Part shown: piece by piece, positions 52,851 through 61,924 of the stretch
Layout of the letters: the number at the start of each line of letters is the position of its first letter
How positions within the stretch are numbered: the first letter of the stretch is position 1
Assembly: GCF_018223745.1 (NCBI RefSeq)
Contig: NZ_CP073653.1
Coordinates: forward strand, 1,293,001 to 1,357,000
Direction of reading: 5' to 3'
Source of the DNA: Clostridium beijerinckii
Lineage (GTDB): Bacteria > Bacillota > Clostridia > Clostridiales > Clostridiaceae
DNA length: 64,000 bases
Notes under the pieces: generated by a model
Told to the model about the DNA's origin: nothing
The model's input: only the letters and a program-made list of their open reading frames with translations
Database searches by the model: none
Position numbers and translations under genes: made by a program

Positions 52851-53267
52851 TTGAGGATACTTGGATTAGATTTGGGTTCAAAGACTATTGGAGTGGCAGT
52901 AAGTGATCCGCTAGGATTCACTGCTCAAGGCCTGACTACAGTTAGAAGAACTAATAAAGAAAAAGATATAGCGGAAATAAAAAAGTTTTGCGATGAATAT
53001 GATGCAAAGGTTATTGTAATTGGATTACCCAAGAATATGAACGGAACAATAGGACCATCTGGAGAGATTGCGATGGCTTTTGGAAAGGTTATAGAAGAAG
53101 AACTTAATGTAGAAGTGAAATTCTGGGATGAACGTTTAACTACTGTTGCAGCACATAAAGCAATGCTTGAAGCTGATTTGTCAAGGAATAAGAGGAAGAA
53201 GATAGTAGATAAAGTTGCATCAACTTACATACTTCAAGGATATTTAGATATGATTTCAAGAAAATAA
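52851..53267 (+). CDS. ruvX: Putative Holliday junction resolvase (YqgF/RuvX)
   Basis: This RNase H-fold protein starts [20 protein letters not shown] (first catalytic Asp), with [32 protein letters not shown] (Glu) and a final [14 protein letters not shown] (Asp). RuvX/YqgF is proposed to resolve recombination intermediates and to act in 16S rRNA processing. I choose TTG 52851, 7 nt after GAGAGGTG, over the ATG at 52818, which would add a Cys-rich N terminus unlike the family. Confidence 0.9.
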   Translation: MRILGLDLGSKTIGVAVSDPLGFTAQGLTTVRRTNKEKDIAEIKKFCDEYDAKVIVIGLPKNMNGTIGPSGEIAMAFGKVIEEELNVEVKFWDERLTTVAAHKAMLEADLSRNKRKKIVDKVASTYILQGYLDMISRK

Positions 53268-53341
53268 ATATCTGATGGAATAGGAAATTTTGAGGAGTAT
53301 ATGTATAAGATTAATTTCTTATACAATATGCTTTTATTAAT

Positions 53342-53447
53342 AAATATATATTGCAAAAATAATCCTTATCATAATTCTAAAAAATCGCAAGAATTTTAAT
53401 CGCGATTGTGAATTGTGAAATGTGCGTTGTGAATTGCAACATAAATA
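53342..53447 (+). repeat. Dispersed repeat family B, copy 9
   Basis: Left end AAATATATATTGCAAAAATA, core CGCAAGAATTTTAATCGCG, then GTGAATTGTGAAATG units, right end ATTGCAACATAAATA. Confidence 0.78.
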
Positions 53448-53474
53448 AAAATAAAATACAGAAGGGATACATTT

Positions 53475-53753
53475 ATGGATAAGGAAGCAAAATATGTATA
53501 TATACCTGATCAAGAAGGAAATGACGTTAAGTTTGAGGTTGTTATATACTTTGAAATAGAAAAATTAAAAGGCCAATATATTATTGCAACTCCTGCATTT
53601 GAAGAAACTGATGAAGCTTATGCTTTTAAGATATTCAAAGATGAGGATGGAAGCGATATATTTATAGCGTTAGAAGATGACGATGAAGAATTCGAAATGG
53701 TATTAGAAACTTATGAAACTCTTATGAATGAAGATGGTTTAATTGAGGAATAG
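53475..53753 (+). CDS. DUF1292 family acidic protein (YrzB-like)
   Basis: This 92-residue protein is very acidic: YVYIPDQEGNDVKFEVVIYF, YAFKIFKDEDGSDIFIALED and DDDEEFEMVLETYETLMNED match DUF1292/YrzB. The family is found between ruvX and fur or mltG in many Firmicutes, as here. Function is unknown. AAGGGATAC precedes ATG 53475. Confidence 0.87.
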   Translation: MDKEAKYVYIPDQEGNDVKFEVVIYFEIEKLKGQYIIATPAFEETDEAYAFKIFKDEDGSDIFIALEDDDEEFEMVLETYETLMNEDGLIEE

Positions 53754-53838
53754 TATACAATCTAGTAATATGATATTTTCTTTAATGTTTATTTAGAGAA
53801 AAATCAATTCATTTAATATGAAAAGTGAGGTGTCATGT

Positions 53839-54303
53839 ATGGATGCATCAAATTTAATTGATATGAATGCCTTGAAGGAAGACTTGAAAAAAAAGGGTTA
53901 TAAATTAACACCACAAAGAAGATCAATTGTTGATACTATTATTGAAAATGAAGGTCAACATTTAACAGCGGAAGAAATATATGATAGTGTAAAAAAAAGT
54001 TGTCCGGAAATTGGATTAGCAACAGTATATAGAACTATTCTTTTGTTAGAAGAATTAGGAGTAATATCAAGATTAGATCTAAATGATGGATGTAGTAGAT
54101 ATGAAATAGTGCATTCAAATGAAACGCACAGACATCATCATCTTATTTGTAATATCTGTCATAAGGTTTTGGAAGTTCAGGATGATTTATTAGAGGATTT
54201 AGAATCTGGAATTGAAAAGCAATATAAGTTTAAGATTTTAGACCATAGTTTAAAATTTTTTGGCGTATGTGATGAATGCCAAAAGAAGCTAAGTGATGAA
54301 TAA
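53839..54303 (+). CDS. Fur family metalloregulator
   Basis: This 154-residue protein has a winged helix (KGYKLTPQRRSIVDTIIENE...LATVYRTILLLEELGVISRL), the metal site THRHHHLICNICHKV and a second CxxC near the C terminus (VCDECQKK). These are Fur/PerR/Zur hallmarks; which metal it senses cannot be settled by eye. The start is ATG 53839, 7 nt after GAGGTG; the ATG at 53818 lies before that site. The 54304-54666 gap after it holds nothing I recognise. Confidence 0.9.
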   Translation: MDASNLIDMNALKEDLKKKGYKLTPQRRSIVDTIIENEGQHLTAEEIYDSVKKSCPEIGLATVYRTILLLEELGVISRLDLNDGCSRYEIVHSNETHRHHHLICNICHKVLEVQDDLLEDLESGIEKQYKFKILDHSLKFFGVCDECQKKLSDE

Positions 54304-54666
54304 AAGGACTTTTAATAGAAAATTAAAAATAAAATAAAGTCAAAAGTGTGCCAGATATTTTGCCGTGAATGAAGTAAGGATATGTATTTTACGGTTTATA
54401 TATTTACTAAGAAAATGCATTTAGTGCCATGCTTAAAAGGGTATGGTATCAAATGGTAATTGTTATTAAGGTATATGTATTTAAAGTGAATTAATATGGC
54501 TAAACCTTATATGCTAAATAAAGCAATGTAGGCTTATAGATTGGAATGTAGATTAAGGTCGCCTATATTAATGTGAAATATATTGTCACATAGGACTTGT
54601 TATTTTTTAATGCTAAAGAAAGAACCTTTGTTTATAAATATAATATTAAGAAGAAGGAGGGGAAGT

Positions 54667-56334
54667 ATGAAAAATGAAAGAGCGAAGATAAAGATAATTC
54701 CTCTTGGTGGTATAAACGAAATCGGAAAAAATATAACAGCTATAGAATATAAAGAAGATATTATTATTATAGACTGTGGACTAAAATTTCCGGATGATGA
54801 TATGTTTGGAATAGATATTGTAATACCAGATGTTTCATATCTAATCAAAAATTCAGAGAAAATCAAGGGGATATTTTTAACTCACGGACATGAAGACCAT
54901 ATAGGAGCGTTGCCGTATGTACTTAGACAACTAAATGTTCCTGTTTATGGCACTAAGCTTACTCTTGGAATAGTTGAAACAAAACTAAAGGAACACGGTT
55001 TGTTAGCTTCAACAGAGTTAGTAAGAGTAAAGCCAAAGGATATAATTAAACTTGATAGTGTTTCAGTTGAATTTATAAAGACTAATCACTCAATTGCAGA
55101 TTCAGTTGCAATTGCAGTTCATACACCACTTGGGGTAGTACTTCATACAGGAGATTTTAAGATTGATTACACACCAATTGATGGAGAAATGATGGATTTT
55201 GGAAGATTAGCTGAACTTGGAAGAAAGGGAGTTTTAGTATTAATGGCGGATTCAACAAATGTTGAAAGACCAGGATATACTATGACAGAAAAGGTTGTTG
55301 GCGAAACTTTCCTAAGACTTTTTGGTAAGGCTAAGGGTAGGTTAATAGTTGCAACATTTGCATCTAATGTTCACAGAATTCAGCAAATAATTACAGCTGC
55401 TGAAGCTTATGAAAAGAAGGTAGCAGTTTCAGGAAGAAGTATGGAGAATATTGTTCAAGTTGCAATAGAACTTGGATATCTCACAGTTGGAAAAGATGTA
55501 CTTGTTCCAGTGGATCAAATTTCAAAATATCCAAACGAAAAAATTGTTGTAATAACAACTGGAAGCCAGGGGGAACCAATGTCTGCTCTTGCAAGAATGG
55601 CAGCATCGGAGCATAGAAAAATTAATGTAATTCCAGGCGATACAGTAATTATTTCAGCAACACCTATACCAGGTAATGAAAAATTTGTTTCAAAAGTTAT
55701 AAATCAACTATTTAAAAAGGGTGCTCAAGTTATATATGATTCTCAGGAAAAGATTCACGTTTCAGGTCATGCATGTCAAGAAGAACTTAAACTAATGCAG
55801 GCTTTAGTTAAACCAAAATTCTTTGTGCCAGTTCATGGTGAATATAGACATTTAAAGAAGCATGGTGAATTAGCTATGGAAGTTGGACTTTCAGAAAAGA
55901 ATTTATTAATACCTGAGAATGGTGATGTTATCGAAGTAGCAAGAAATTATATTAAAAAGAATGGTACTGTTGTTTCAGGGCAAGTGTTTGTTGATGGTCT
56001 CGGTGTTGGAGATGTCGGAAATATTGTCTTAAGAGATAGAAAACATCTTTCACAAGATGGTATATTAACAATAGTAGTTACAATAGAGAAACAAACTGGA
56101 AGGGTTGTATCCGGTCCAGATATAATTTCAAGGGGATTCGTCTATGTGAGAGAATCTGAAGGTCTTATGGATGAAGCAAGAGAAATTGTTAAATCTGTAT
56201 TAAAGACTTGTGAAGAAAAACAGATTACTGACTGGGCTACATTAAAATCTAAGATGAGAGATCAACTTAGAGAGTATCTTTACGAAAAGACTAAGAGAAA
56301 ACCTATGATATTGCCAATAATTATGGAGTTTTAG
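54667..56334 (+). CDS. rnj: Ribonuclease J
   Basis: This 555-residue metallo-beta-lactamase/beta-CASP protein has IPLGGINEIGKNITAIEY, the zinc motif LTHGHEDHIGALPY, HSIADSVAIAV, LHTGDFKID, VLMADSTNVERPG, the beta-CASP GSQGEPMSALARMA and VSGHACQEEL, and PVHGEYRHLKKH. It carries 5'-3' exonuclease and endonuclease activity in mRNA decay and rRNA maturation. I choose ATG 54667 with AAGGAGGGG upstream; the longer frame from 54583 adds 28 non-homologous residues. Confidence 0.94.
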   Translation: MKNERAKIKIIPLGGINEIGKNITAIEYKEDIIIIDCGLKFPDDDMFGIDIVIPDVSYLIKNSEKIKGIFLTHGHEDHIGALPYVLRQLNVPVYGTKLTLGIVETKLKEHGLLASTELVRVKPKDIIKLDSVSVEFIKTNHSIADSVAIAVHTPLGVVLHTGDFKIDYTPIDGEMMDFGRLAELGRKGVLVLMADSTNVERPGYTMTEKVVGETFLRLFGKAKGRLIVATFASNVHRIQQIITAAEAYEKKVAVSGRSMENIVQVAIELGYLTVGKDVLVPVDQISKYPNEKIVVITTGSQGEPMSALARMAASEHRKINVIPGDTVIISATPIPGNEKFVSKVINQLFKKGAQVIYDSQEKIHVSGHACQEELKLMQALVKPKFFVPVHGEYRHLKKHGELAMEVGLSEKNLLIPENGDVIEVARNYIKKNGTVVSGQVFVDGLGVGDVGNIVLRDRKHLSQDGILTIVVTIEKQTGRVVSGPDIISRGFVYVRESEGLMDEAREIVKSVLKTCEEKQITDWATLKSKMRDQLREYLYEKTKRKPMILPIIMEF

Positions 56335-56507
56335 AAGTTTTTAGAAGTATGAAAGAAAATAGTGATTCTAAAACTGCAAAGAATATATTTTGTTATTGAT
56401 AATTAAATTATGAATTAACTAAATATTAAATTGTTAAATATATATTCTTTGGAATAGGGTTGACTTTTTTTGATGAAAAGAGTAGAATTTATAATAGTTG
56501 TGTAGGA

Positions 56508-56534
56508 ATTGGATACTTTAAGTATCCAATTTTC
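56508..56534. terminator. Hairpin in the rnj-typA gap
   Basis: ATTGGATACTT/AAGTATCCAAT with AATTTTCTTTT after it, about 170 bp beyond rnj. The rest of 56335-56733 is AT-rich spacer and the typA leader. Confidence 0.6.
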
Positions 56535-56733
56535 TTTTGGAGAAAAACAGTTATAGGTTTACATTTATACGTGAATAATTTTAATCGCAATTTATTTATA
56601 ATAATAGTAATAATATATTAACAGTATGAAGTTATTTACAGTGTATACTTAAATTTTAACTAATTTATATACAAACTAAAGAGAAACTATAAAAGAAAAA
56701 TTCGCAGCTTGCTTGCTGTTTGGAGGAATAATA

Positions 56734-58560
56734 ATGGAATTAATTAAAAGAGAAGATATAAGAAATATTGCTATAATTGCCCACGTTGACCACGGTAAGA
56801 CAACTTTAGTAGATGCTTTGTTAAAACAAAGCCATACATTTAGAGCTAATGAAAAAGTAGAAGAAAGAGTAATGGATTCTAATGACTTAGAAAAAGAAAG
56901 AGGAATTACAATTCTTTCAAAGAATACTGCAGTAATTTATAATGATATAAAAATAAATATAGTAGATACACCAGGGCATGCTGATTTCGGTGGAGAAGTT
57001 GAACGTGTACTTAAGATGGTTGATTCAGTTTTGCTTGTTGTTGACTCTTATGAAGGACCAATGCCACAAACTAAATTCGTTTTAAAGAAATCATTAGAAT
57101 TAGGTTTAAAGCCAATAGTTATAATTAACAAAATAGATAAACCAAATGCTAGACCAACAGACGTTATTGATGAAGTATTTGATCTATTCGTAGAACTTGG
57201 AGCTAATGATGAACAATTAGATTTCCAAATTATTTATGCATCAGCTAGAGAAGGCTTTGCAAAATATAATGTAGATGATCAAAATAATGATATGACTCCT
57301 ATATTTGATACAATATTAAAATATGTTGCACCACCAGAAGGATATATGGATGAACCACTTCAAATGCTTGTTAGTACACTAGATACAAATGCATTTGTTG
57401 GGAAAATTGCAATTGGTAAGATACATCGAGGTACAGTAAAGAGAAATCAAACAGTTGCTTTATTGAAGAATGATGGATCAAGCGCTAATTACAAAATAAC
57501 TAGTATATTCACATACAAAGGATTAAAGAGAGAAGAAGCAGAAGAAGCTTCAATGGGAGATATAGTTGCAGTAAGTGGTGTTATTGATGCTAATATAGGT
57601 GATACTATAGCAGATTCATCATCGCCAGAAGCATTACCATTCCTTGAAATAGATGAACCTACTTTAAATATGAACTTTATGGTTAATGATTCACCATTTG
57701 CAGGTCAAGAAGGTGAGTTCGTAACATCAAGACATTTAAGAGATAGATTAATGAAAGAACTTGAAACAAATGTAAGTTTAAGAGTAAAAGAGCTTACTCC
57801 AGATTGTTTTGAAGTTTCAGGAAGAGGAGAACTTCACCTTTCAGTTCTTATTGAAACAATGAGAAGAGAAGGATATGAATTCCAAGTTTCAAAGGCAAAT
57901 GTTATATTTAGAGAAGTAGATGGCCATAAGGAAGAACCAATTGAGTACTTAACAATTGATGTTCCAGAAGAATTTATGGGACCTGTTATGGAAAAGCTTG
58001 GACCAAGAAAAGCAGAAATGGTTAATATGACATCTGCAGTAAATGGATATACAAGATTAGAATTCACAGTTCCAGCTAGAGGACTTATTGGATTTAGAAG
58101 TGAATTAATGACTGATACAAAAGGTAATGGAATTATGAATCACGTATTCCATTCTTATGAAAAATACAAAGGTGATATTCCAGGAAGAAGCAGAGGATCA
58201 ATAGTTTCATTTGAAGCAGGAGATTCAATAGCATATGGATTATATAGTGCTCAAGAAAGAGGCCAATTATTCATAGGTGCTGGTGTTCCTGTATATGGTG
58301 GTATGATTGTTGGGGTTTCTGCAAGAGCAGAGGATCTTGAAATTAATGTATGTAAAATGAAGAAACTTACTAATACAAGATCATCAGGTGCTGATGATGC
58401 ATTAAAATTAACTCCACCAGTTGAAATGTCTCTTGAACAATGTTTAGAATTTATAAATGCTGATGAATTGGTAGAAGTTACACCAAAGAATATAAGAATG
58501 AGAAAAAGAGTATTGGATAGTGCTGAAAGAAGAAGAATGATTAGCAGAAACAAAAAATAA
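56734..58560 (+). CDS. typA: Ribosome-associated GTPase TypA/BipA
   Basis: This 608-residue translational GTPase has G1 [19 protein letters not shown]2 [12 protein letters not shown]3 [12 protein letters not shown] and G4 [11 protein letters not shown]. Domain 2, the EF-G-like domains and the BipA-specific C terminus ([20 protein letters not shown]) follow. It binds 70S ribosomes and helps assembly, especially in stress or cold. The start at 56734 has GGAGG 7 nt upstream. A hairpin terminator follows at 58604. Confidence 0.95.
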   Translation: MELIKREDIRNIAIIAHVDHGKTTLVDALLKQSHTFRANEKVEERVMDSNDLEKERGITILSKNTAVIYNDIKINIVDTPGHADFGGEVERVLKMVDSVLLVVDSYEGPMPQTKFVLKKSLELGLKPIVIINKIDKPNARPTDVIDEVFDLFVELGANDEQLDFQIIYASAREGFAKYNVDDQNNDMTPIFDTILKYVAPPEGYMDEPLQMLVSTLDTNAFVGKIAIGKIHRGTVKRNQTVALLKNDGSSANYKITSIFTYKGLKREEAEEASMGDIVAVSGVIDANIGDTIADSSSPEALPFLEIDEPTLNMNFMVNDSPFAGQEGEFVTSRHLRDRLMKELETNVSLRVKELTPDCFEVSGRGELHLSVLIETMRREGYEFQVSKANVIFREVDGHKEEPIEYLTIDVPEEFMGPVMEKLGPRKAEMVNMTSAVNGYTRLEFTVPARGLIGFRSELMTDTKGNGIMNHVFHSYEKYKGDIPGRSRGSIVSFEAGDSIAYGLYSAQERGQLFIGAGVPVYGGMIVGVSARAEDLEINVCKMKKLTNTRSSGADDALKLTPPVEMSLEQCLEFINADELVEVTPKNIRMRKRVLDSAERRRMISRNKK

Positions 58561-58603
58561 TTTGCTGAAAATACTTTAACTATTAAATAAAATAAATATA
58601 ATT

Positions 58604-58637
58604 AAAGTAAATGGTCTTTATTTGGCTATTTACTTTT
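58604..58637 (+). terminator. Terminator of typA
   Basis: AAAGTAAATGG pairs with CTATTTACTTTT around a TCTTTATTTGG loop. Confidence 0.75.
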
Positions 58638-58668
58638 AATTATATCTAGGAGAAAGTAGAAAAAGTTT

Positions 58669-59694
58669 ATGAATAAATATAAATCTTTTAGAAAGCTAAT
58701 ACTGTTAATTATATTATTTTTATTTGTAATAACTCTGACGTTTGTAATATCTTATAGTAGTACCATAAGAAAACCATTAAAGTCGACTGAAGACTCAATT
58801 ATAATTGAAGTCAAACAAGGCGAAGGTTTTTATGATATATTGGATAAGTTAGACAAAGAAAATAAATTGACCAATAAACTTCTTATTAAAGTAAATCTGG
58901 CTATAGATAAGAGAAAAGTAAATTTAACAGAAGGTATATATGAAATAAATACAAATTCATCCTTAGAAGAACTGATAAAATCTTTAGAAAATAAGGATGG
59001 GGATAAGGATTTGGTTAAATTAACTATACCAGAAGGTTATTCTATAGAAGATATTGCTAAAAGCGTAGAAGATAAAGGTATTTGTTCTAAAGACGAATTT
59101 ATTAAAGACGTTAAAGATTATAAATTGCCTAGTTTCGTGAAAAATAATAATAAGAAGAGATATAATTTGGAAGGATATTTGTATCCTGATACATATTTAA
59201 TAGAAAAAGGGTCAAATGCAAATGATGTAATTAAATCTATGTTAGATAGATTTGAAGATGTGCTGAAGCAGGCAGAAGATGAGACTAAAGTTGAAATAAG
59301 TGATGGAGATGTTGAAAAAATAGTTACTATAGCTTCCATGATAGAAAGAGAAGCAAGAGTGCCTGGTGATAGGCCATTAATATCATCAGTTATTTACAAC
59401 AGATTAGAGAAAGATATGAAACTTCAAATAGATGCAGCAGTAATTTATGCATTGGGATATCACGTTGATGTGGTATTAAACAAGCATCTAGAAGTAGATT
59501 CTCCATATAATGTGTATAAGTATAAAGGCCTGCCAGTTGGTCCTATAGCAAATCCAGGTTTAGACTGCATTAAGGCAGCATTGCTTCCTGAAAAGACAGA
59601 TTATTTATATTATATTATGAAAGATGATGGATCACATTATTTTACTAATAACTATGAAGATTTTTTAAATAAGAAAAAAGAGTTGGGATACTAA
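58669..59694 (+). CDS. mltG: Endolytic murein transglycosylase MltG (YceG-like)
   Basis: One N-terminal membrane helix (LILLIILFLFVITLTFVISY) precedes a LysM-like region (IIEVKQGEGFYDILDKLDKE, KLTIPEGYSIEDIAKSVEDK) and the YceG catalytic part. That part has NLEGYLYPDTYLIEKG, the Glu motif IASMIEREARVPGDRPLIS and GLPVGPIANPGLDCIKAALL. It cuts nascent peptidoglycan to end glycan strands. The mltG-trmR-trhP order also occurs in B. subtilis (yrrL-yrrM-yrrN/O). Confidence 0.93.
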   Translation: MNKYKSFRKLILLIILFLFVITLTFVISYSSTIRKPLKSTEDSIIIEVKQGEGFYDILDKLDKENKLTNKLLIKVNLAIDKRKVNLTEGIYEINTNSSLEELIKSLENKDGDKDLVKLTIPEGYSIEDIAKSVEDKGICSKDEFIKDVKDYKLPSFVKNNNKKRYNLEGYLYPDTYLIEKGSNANDVIKSMLDRFEDVLKQAEDETKVEISDGDVEKIVTIASMIEREARVPGDRPLISSVIYNRLEKDMKLQIDAAVIYALGYHVDVVLNKHLEVDSPYNVYKYKGLPVGPIANPGLDCIKAALLPEKTDYLYYIMKDDGSHYFTNNYEDFLNKKKELGY

Positions 59695-59750
59695 CTGTAA
59701 TGCACACAATGTACAATGCACAATCGATAGTTGTGAATTGATAATTTAAG
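59695..59750. repeat. Partial family B repeat
   Basis: AATGCACACAATGTACAATG and CACAATCG are the inverted form of the TGTGCATTG 10-mers, followed by TTGTGAATTGATAATT. No AT-rich ends remain. Confidence 0.5.
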
Positions 59751-59793
59751 TTGTTTTTTGTTTATCTATAATACAGATTTATGGAGGAAATTC

Positions 59794-60438
59794 ATGAGCG
59801 AAATCACATATGACTATATGGAAGAATATATTAGAAGTTTAATTCCTGAGAGAGAAGGGACATTAAAGGAAATAGAAGCTTTTGCAAGAGCAAATGGGGT
59901 GCCTATTGTTCAAAAAGAAACAGGTGTATTTCTTGAATTCATGACTAGTATGAAGAAACCAAAAAGAATATTAGAACTTGGAACAGCAATAGGGTTTTCA
60001 TCAATACTAATGTATCAAGCTGCGGGGACAGAACCAGAAATTGTTACAATAGAACGTGATGAAAAAATGATTGAACTTGCAAACATTAATTTAAAGAAAT
60101 TTAATTTAGACCATAAGATCAAAATTGAAGAGGGCGATTGTTTAGAGATTTTAGAAAAATTAAATGAGCCTTTTGATTTGATTTTTATGGATGCAGGCAA
60201 AGGACATTACAACCACTTTTTGCCACACTGTTTGAGACTACTTAATCCAGATGGAGTAATAGTTGCTGATAATGTTTTATTTAGAGGTATGGTGGCATCA
60301 CAAGAATTAGTTAAAAGAAGAAAAATTACAATAGTAAAGAGAATGAGGACTTATTTGGAATTAGTTACTCAAGATGAAAACTTAATTACATCTGTTATAC
60401 CAATGGGAGATGGAATTGCAGTTACAAAGAGGAGGTAA
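59794..60438 (+). CDS. trmR: tRNA 5-hydroxyuridine methyltransferase (O-methyltransferase)
   Basis: This class I SAM methyltransferase of about 214 residues has ILELGTAIGFSSILMYQAAG (motif I), IVTIERDEKMIELA, FDLIFMDAGKGHYNHFLPHC and GVIVADNVLFRGMVA, as in TrmR/YrrM. TrmR methylates ho5U34 to mo5U34 in tRNA. The next gene encodes a U32 enzyme that makes ho5U, so the two form one pathway. I choose ATG 59794 with GGAGG upstream. Confidence 0.9.
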   Translation: MSEITYDYMEEYIRSLIPEREGTLKEIEAFARANGVPIVQKETGVFLEFMTSMKKPKRILELGTAIGFSSILMYQAAGTEPEIVTIERDEKMIELANINLKKFNLDHKIKIEEGDCLEILEKLNEPFDLIFMDAGKGHYNHFLPHCLRLLNPDGVIVADNVLFRGMVASQELVKRRKITIVKRMRTYLELVTQDENLITSVIPMGDGIAVTKRR

Positions 60439-60444
60439 ATTAAA

Positions 60445-61665
60445 ATGATAAGACCAGAAATTTTAGCACCAGCAGGAAATTTAGATAAACTTAAAATAGC
60501 AATAGATTTTGGTGCAGACGCTGTATATCTTGGCGGAAGCAAATTAAATCTAAGAGCATTTGCAGATAATTTTACTAATGAACAATTAAAGGAAGGCGTG
60601 GAATACGCTCATGATAGAAATCGAAAAGTTTATGTAACTATGAACGTTTTTCCTCATAATGCAGATTTAGGCGGAGTAGAAGATTATATAAAGGAATTAT
60701 ATGAAACAGGTGTTGATGCAATAATAGCATCAGATCCAGCAATAATTTCAGCAGCTAGAGAAGTTGCACCAAATTTAGAGATTCACTTAAGCACTCAAGC
60801 TAATAATGTTAACTGGAGAGCAGCTAAGTTTTGGTATGAACAAGGTGTTAAGAGAATAGTAATGGCTAGAGAGCTTAGCTTAACTGAGATAAAAGAAATG
60901 AGAGATAACTTGCCAGAGGAATGTGAGATCGAAGCATTTGTGCATGGTTCAATGTGTATAAGTTACTCAGGAAGATGTTTAATTTCTAATTATATGGTTG
61001 GGAGAGACGCTAATAGAGGGGCTTGTGCGCAAGCATGTAGATTTAAATATCATTTGGTAGAAGAAAAGAGACCAAATGAATTTTATCCAGTAGTTGAAGA
61101 TGAGAATGGAACATACATAATGAATTCAAAAGACTTATGTATGATTGAACATATAGACGATGTTATAAAGGCTGGAGTATACTCTCTAAAAATCGAAGGA
61201 CGAATGAAGAGTTTATATTACGTTGCAGCAGTAGTTAAATCATATAGGCAGGCAGTGGATGCATATATGAAAGATCCTGATAATTATAAATTCGATCCAA
61301 AGTGGATGGAAAATTTAAATAAAGTAAGTCACAGAGTATATCATACAGGTTTTTACTATGGCCAGAGTGGAGAGCAAGTATACGAAGATTCAGCGTATAT
61401 AAGGCATGCAGATATAATAGGAATAGTAAGAGCATACGATGAAGAAACAAAAATAGCAACTATTGAACAAAAAAATAAAGTATTAAATGGTGATACAGTA
61501 GAAGTTTTAAGACCAGAAGGAGATAATTTCGAAGTTGTTCTTCATGATATGACAGAAGAAAACGGAACTCCAATAGAGTCGGCAAATAGAGCGAAAATGA
61601 TATACAAAGTAAGAGTAGATATTCCTCTAAAAGAAAAAGATTTAATAGTTAAAGACAAAGAATAG
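60445..61665 (+). CDS. trhP: Peptidase U32 family tRNA hydroxylation protein (TrhP-like)
   Basis: This 406-residue U32 protein starts IRPEILAPAGNLDKLKIAID and has GADAVYLGGSKLNLRAFADN. The Cys-containing signature SYSGRCLISNYMVGRDANRG and ACAQACRFKY likely binds a cluster, and MNSKDLCMIEHI, SLKIEGRMKSLYYV follow. Despite the peptidase name, YrrN/YrrO-type members are required for prephenate-dependent ho5U34 formation in tRNA. It follows trmR by 6 nt with GGAGG inside the trmR end. Only one U32 gene is present, against two in B. subtilis. Confidence 0.88.
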   Translation: MIRPEILAPAGNLDKLKIAIDFGADAVYLGGSKLNLRAFADNFTNEQLKEGVEYAHDRNRKVYVTMNVFPHNADLGGVEDYIKELYETGVDAIIASDPAIISAAREVAPNLEIHLSTQANNVNWRAAKFWYEQGVKRIVMARELSLTEIKEMRDNLPEECEIEAFVHGSMCISYSGRCLISNYMVGRDANRGACAQACRFKYHLVEEKRPNEFYPVVEDENGTYIMNSKDLCMIEHIDDVIKAGVYSLKIEGRMKSLYYVAAVVKSYRQAVDAYMKDPDNYKFDPKWMENLNKVSHRVYHTGFYYGQSGEQVYEDSAYIRHADIIGIVRAYDEETKIATIEQKNKVLNGDTVEVLRPEGDNFEVVLHDMTEENGTPIESANRAKMIYKVRVDIPLKEKDLIVKDKE

Positions 61666-61680
61666 TTTATTTAATGGGAG

Positions 61681-61848
61681 CTTGCTCAACTTTGACTTGT
61701 ACGAATGAATAATTCGGAGCAAGCTAAAGTTGTTGTAAGCTTTTATTTTTAGCGCTTTCAGCGATATTTTCATAGCTTTTCGGAACAAAATATTTATGAT
61801 TTCGGTAAGTTACCACATAAATTTAGCTTTAGAGCTGGATATCTATAA
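61681..61848. mobile_element. Family C repeat, inverted partial copy
   Basis: GCTTGCTC...GAGCAAGC forms an inverted pair at the left. TTTCGGAACAAAATATTTAT and ACCACATAAATTTAGCTTTA then GGATATCTATA match the reverse complement of the left end of the 32353 copy. It leads straight into the transpeptidase gene, and a long in-frame extension upstream of that gene translates this repeat. Confidence 0.7.
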
Positions 61849-61924
61849 ATATATAAGTCTAGATATTTTGAATAAAACATCTCCTTTAAGGCTAGAATCT
61901 AAGCTAGAGAGGGAGGTGTTTTTC

